From: Clostridiaceae bacterium
GTDB lineage: Bacteria; Bacillota_A; Clostridia; Acetivibrionales; Acetivibrionaceae
Length of the DNA: 6,898 bases
Assembly: GCA_012513545.1 (NCBI GenBank)
Contig: JAAZCB010000904.1
Coordinates: 1 to 6,898 of the forward strand
Direction of reading: 5' to 3'
Shown piece after piece: positions 6,644-6,898 of the stretch (position 1 is the stretch's first letter; every line of letters begins with the position of its first letter). The notes under the pieces were generated by a model. That model did not search any database. It was not told the origin of the DNA and saw only the letters and a list, made by a program, of their open reading frames with translations. Position numbers and translations under genes: made by a program.

Positions 6644-6898
6644 GTGGTAGATTACATAAATGAGGAGCTTATTTTTTCACTTCTTGAAAAATCAAAAAAA
6701 GTTGACAAATCGGAAATAAAGGAATTGCTCGGTAAAGCAAAAAACTGCAGGGGCCTTGGTCTTGAGGAAGTGGCAAAACTTCTTCATGTTGAGGATAAGG
6801 AGCTTTTGGAAGAGATGTTTGACGCAGCAAGATACGTTAAAAACAAGGTTTATGGTAAACGAGTCGTTCTTTTTGCTCCATTGTACACAAGCAATGAG
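6644..6898 (+). CDS. hydG: [FeFe]-hydrogenase maturase HydG, N-terminal part (runs off the window)
   Basis: The first 85 codons of a radical SAM enzyme that, in the known family, cleaves tyrosine to supply the CO and CN ligands of the hydrogenase H-cluster. The visible part is the helical N-terminus typical of HydG (VDYINEELIFSLLEK, then a stretch leading to YGKRVVLFAPLYTSNE). The CX3CX2C cluster motif expected directly after this lies beyond the edge. GTG at 6644 is chosen because AGGAGA (6631-6636) is 7 nt upstream; the frame is open back to 6590 with a TTG at 6614 but no well-spaced ribosome binding site for it. The related tyrosine lyase ThiH is less likely given this N-terminus. It has its own promoter and leader. 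Confidence 0.9.
   Translation, partial: MVDYINEELIFSLLEKSKKVDKSEIKELLGKAKNCRGLGLEEVAKLLHVEDKELLEEMFDAARYVKNKVYGKRVVLFAPLYTSNE

Noticed and set aside
6704..6709. TTGACA inside hydG as a promoter -35
   Set aside because: No -10 box at a fitting distance; it encodes conserved HydG-like residues.

Overview
The window looks like chromosomal DNA from a strictly anaerobic, low-GC Firmicute of the class Clostridia. The evidence is AT-rich coding sequence, strong GGAGG-type ribosome binding sites before nearly every gene, and the start of hydG, the maturase of [FeFe]-hydrogenase, at the right edge. The gene types and sequence style recall cellulolytic Clostridia (Ruminiclostridium/Acetivibrio-like); that placement is from memory, not from a search. 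All genes are on the + strand.

Left part (1-4191) is a copper(I)-handling set. It starts with the 3' part of a membrane protein of the TauE/SafE/DsbD_2 type carrying a cupredoxin-like domain and a Cys-Cys tail. Next comes the broken remnant of a second copy of that domain, then a CopA-type Cu+-exporting P-type ATPase and a small CopZ-type copper chaperone. A clear intrinsic terminator closes the set.

Middle part (4212-6353) is a two-component system: an OmpR/PhoB-type response regulator and a membrane histidine kinase with an extracytoplasmic sensor domain. Its position directly behind copZ suggests that it senses copper, or envelope stress caused by copper, and controls the export genes. 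No CsoR- or CopY-type regulator and no CopY-like operator was seen. In the inferred working model, CopZ and the HMA domains carry Cu(I) in the cytoplasm, CopA pumps it out, the TauE/cupredoxin protein handles Cu(I) in or outside the membrane, and the kinase/regulator pair sets expression.

Right part (6354-6898) is a separate unit. A good sigma-A promoter (TTTACA-16-TATAAT with an extended -10) drives a leader of about 195 nt ahead of hydG, which starts at a GTG and runs off the window. The leader holds a short ORF with its own ribosome binding site, a hairpin followed by six T's that hides an AGGAGG motif, and a two-codon ORF (ATG TCT TAA) behind that motif. This resembles an attenuation or translational-coupling leader.

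The two most notable points are the decayed second cupredoxin module at 1233-1462, which reads on in frame from a single TAA, and the hydG leader. No rRNA, tRNA, insertion sequence, CRISPR array or phage feature was seen.
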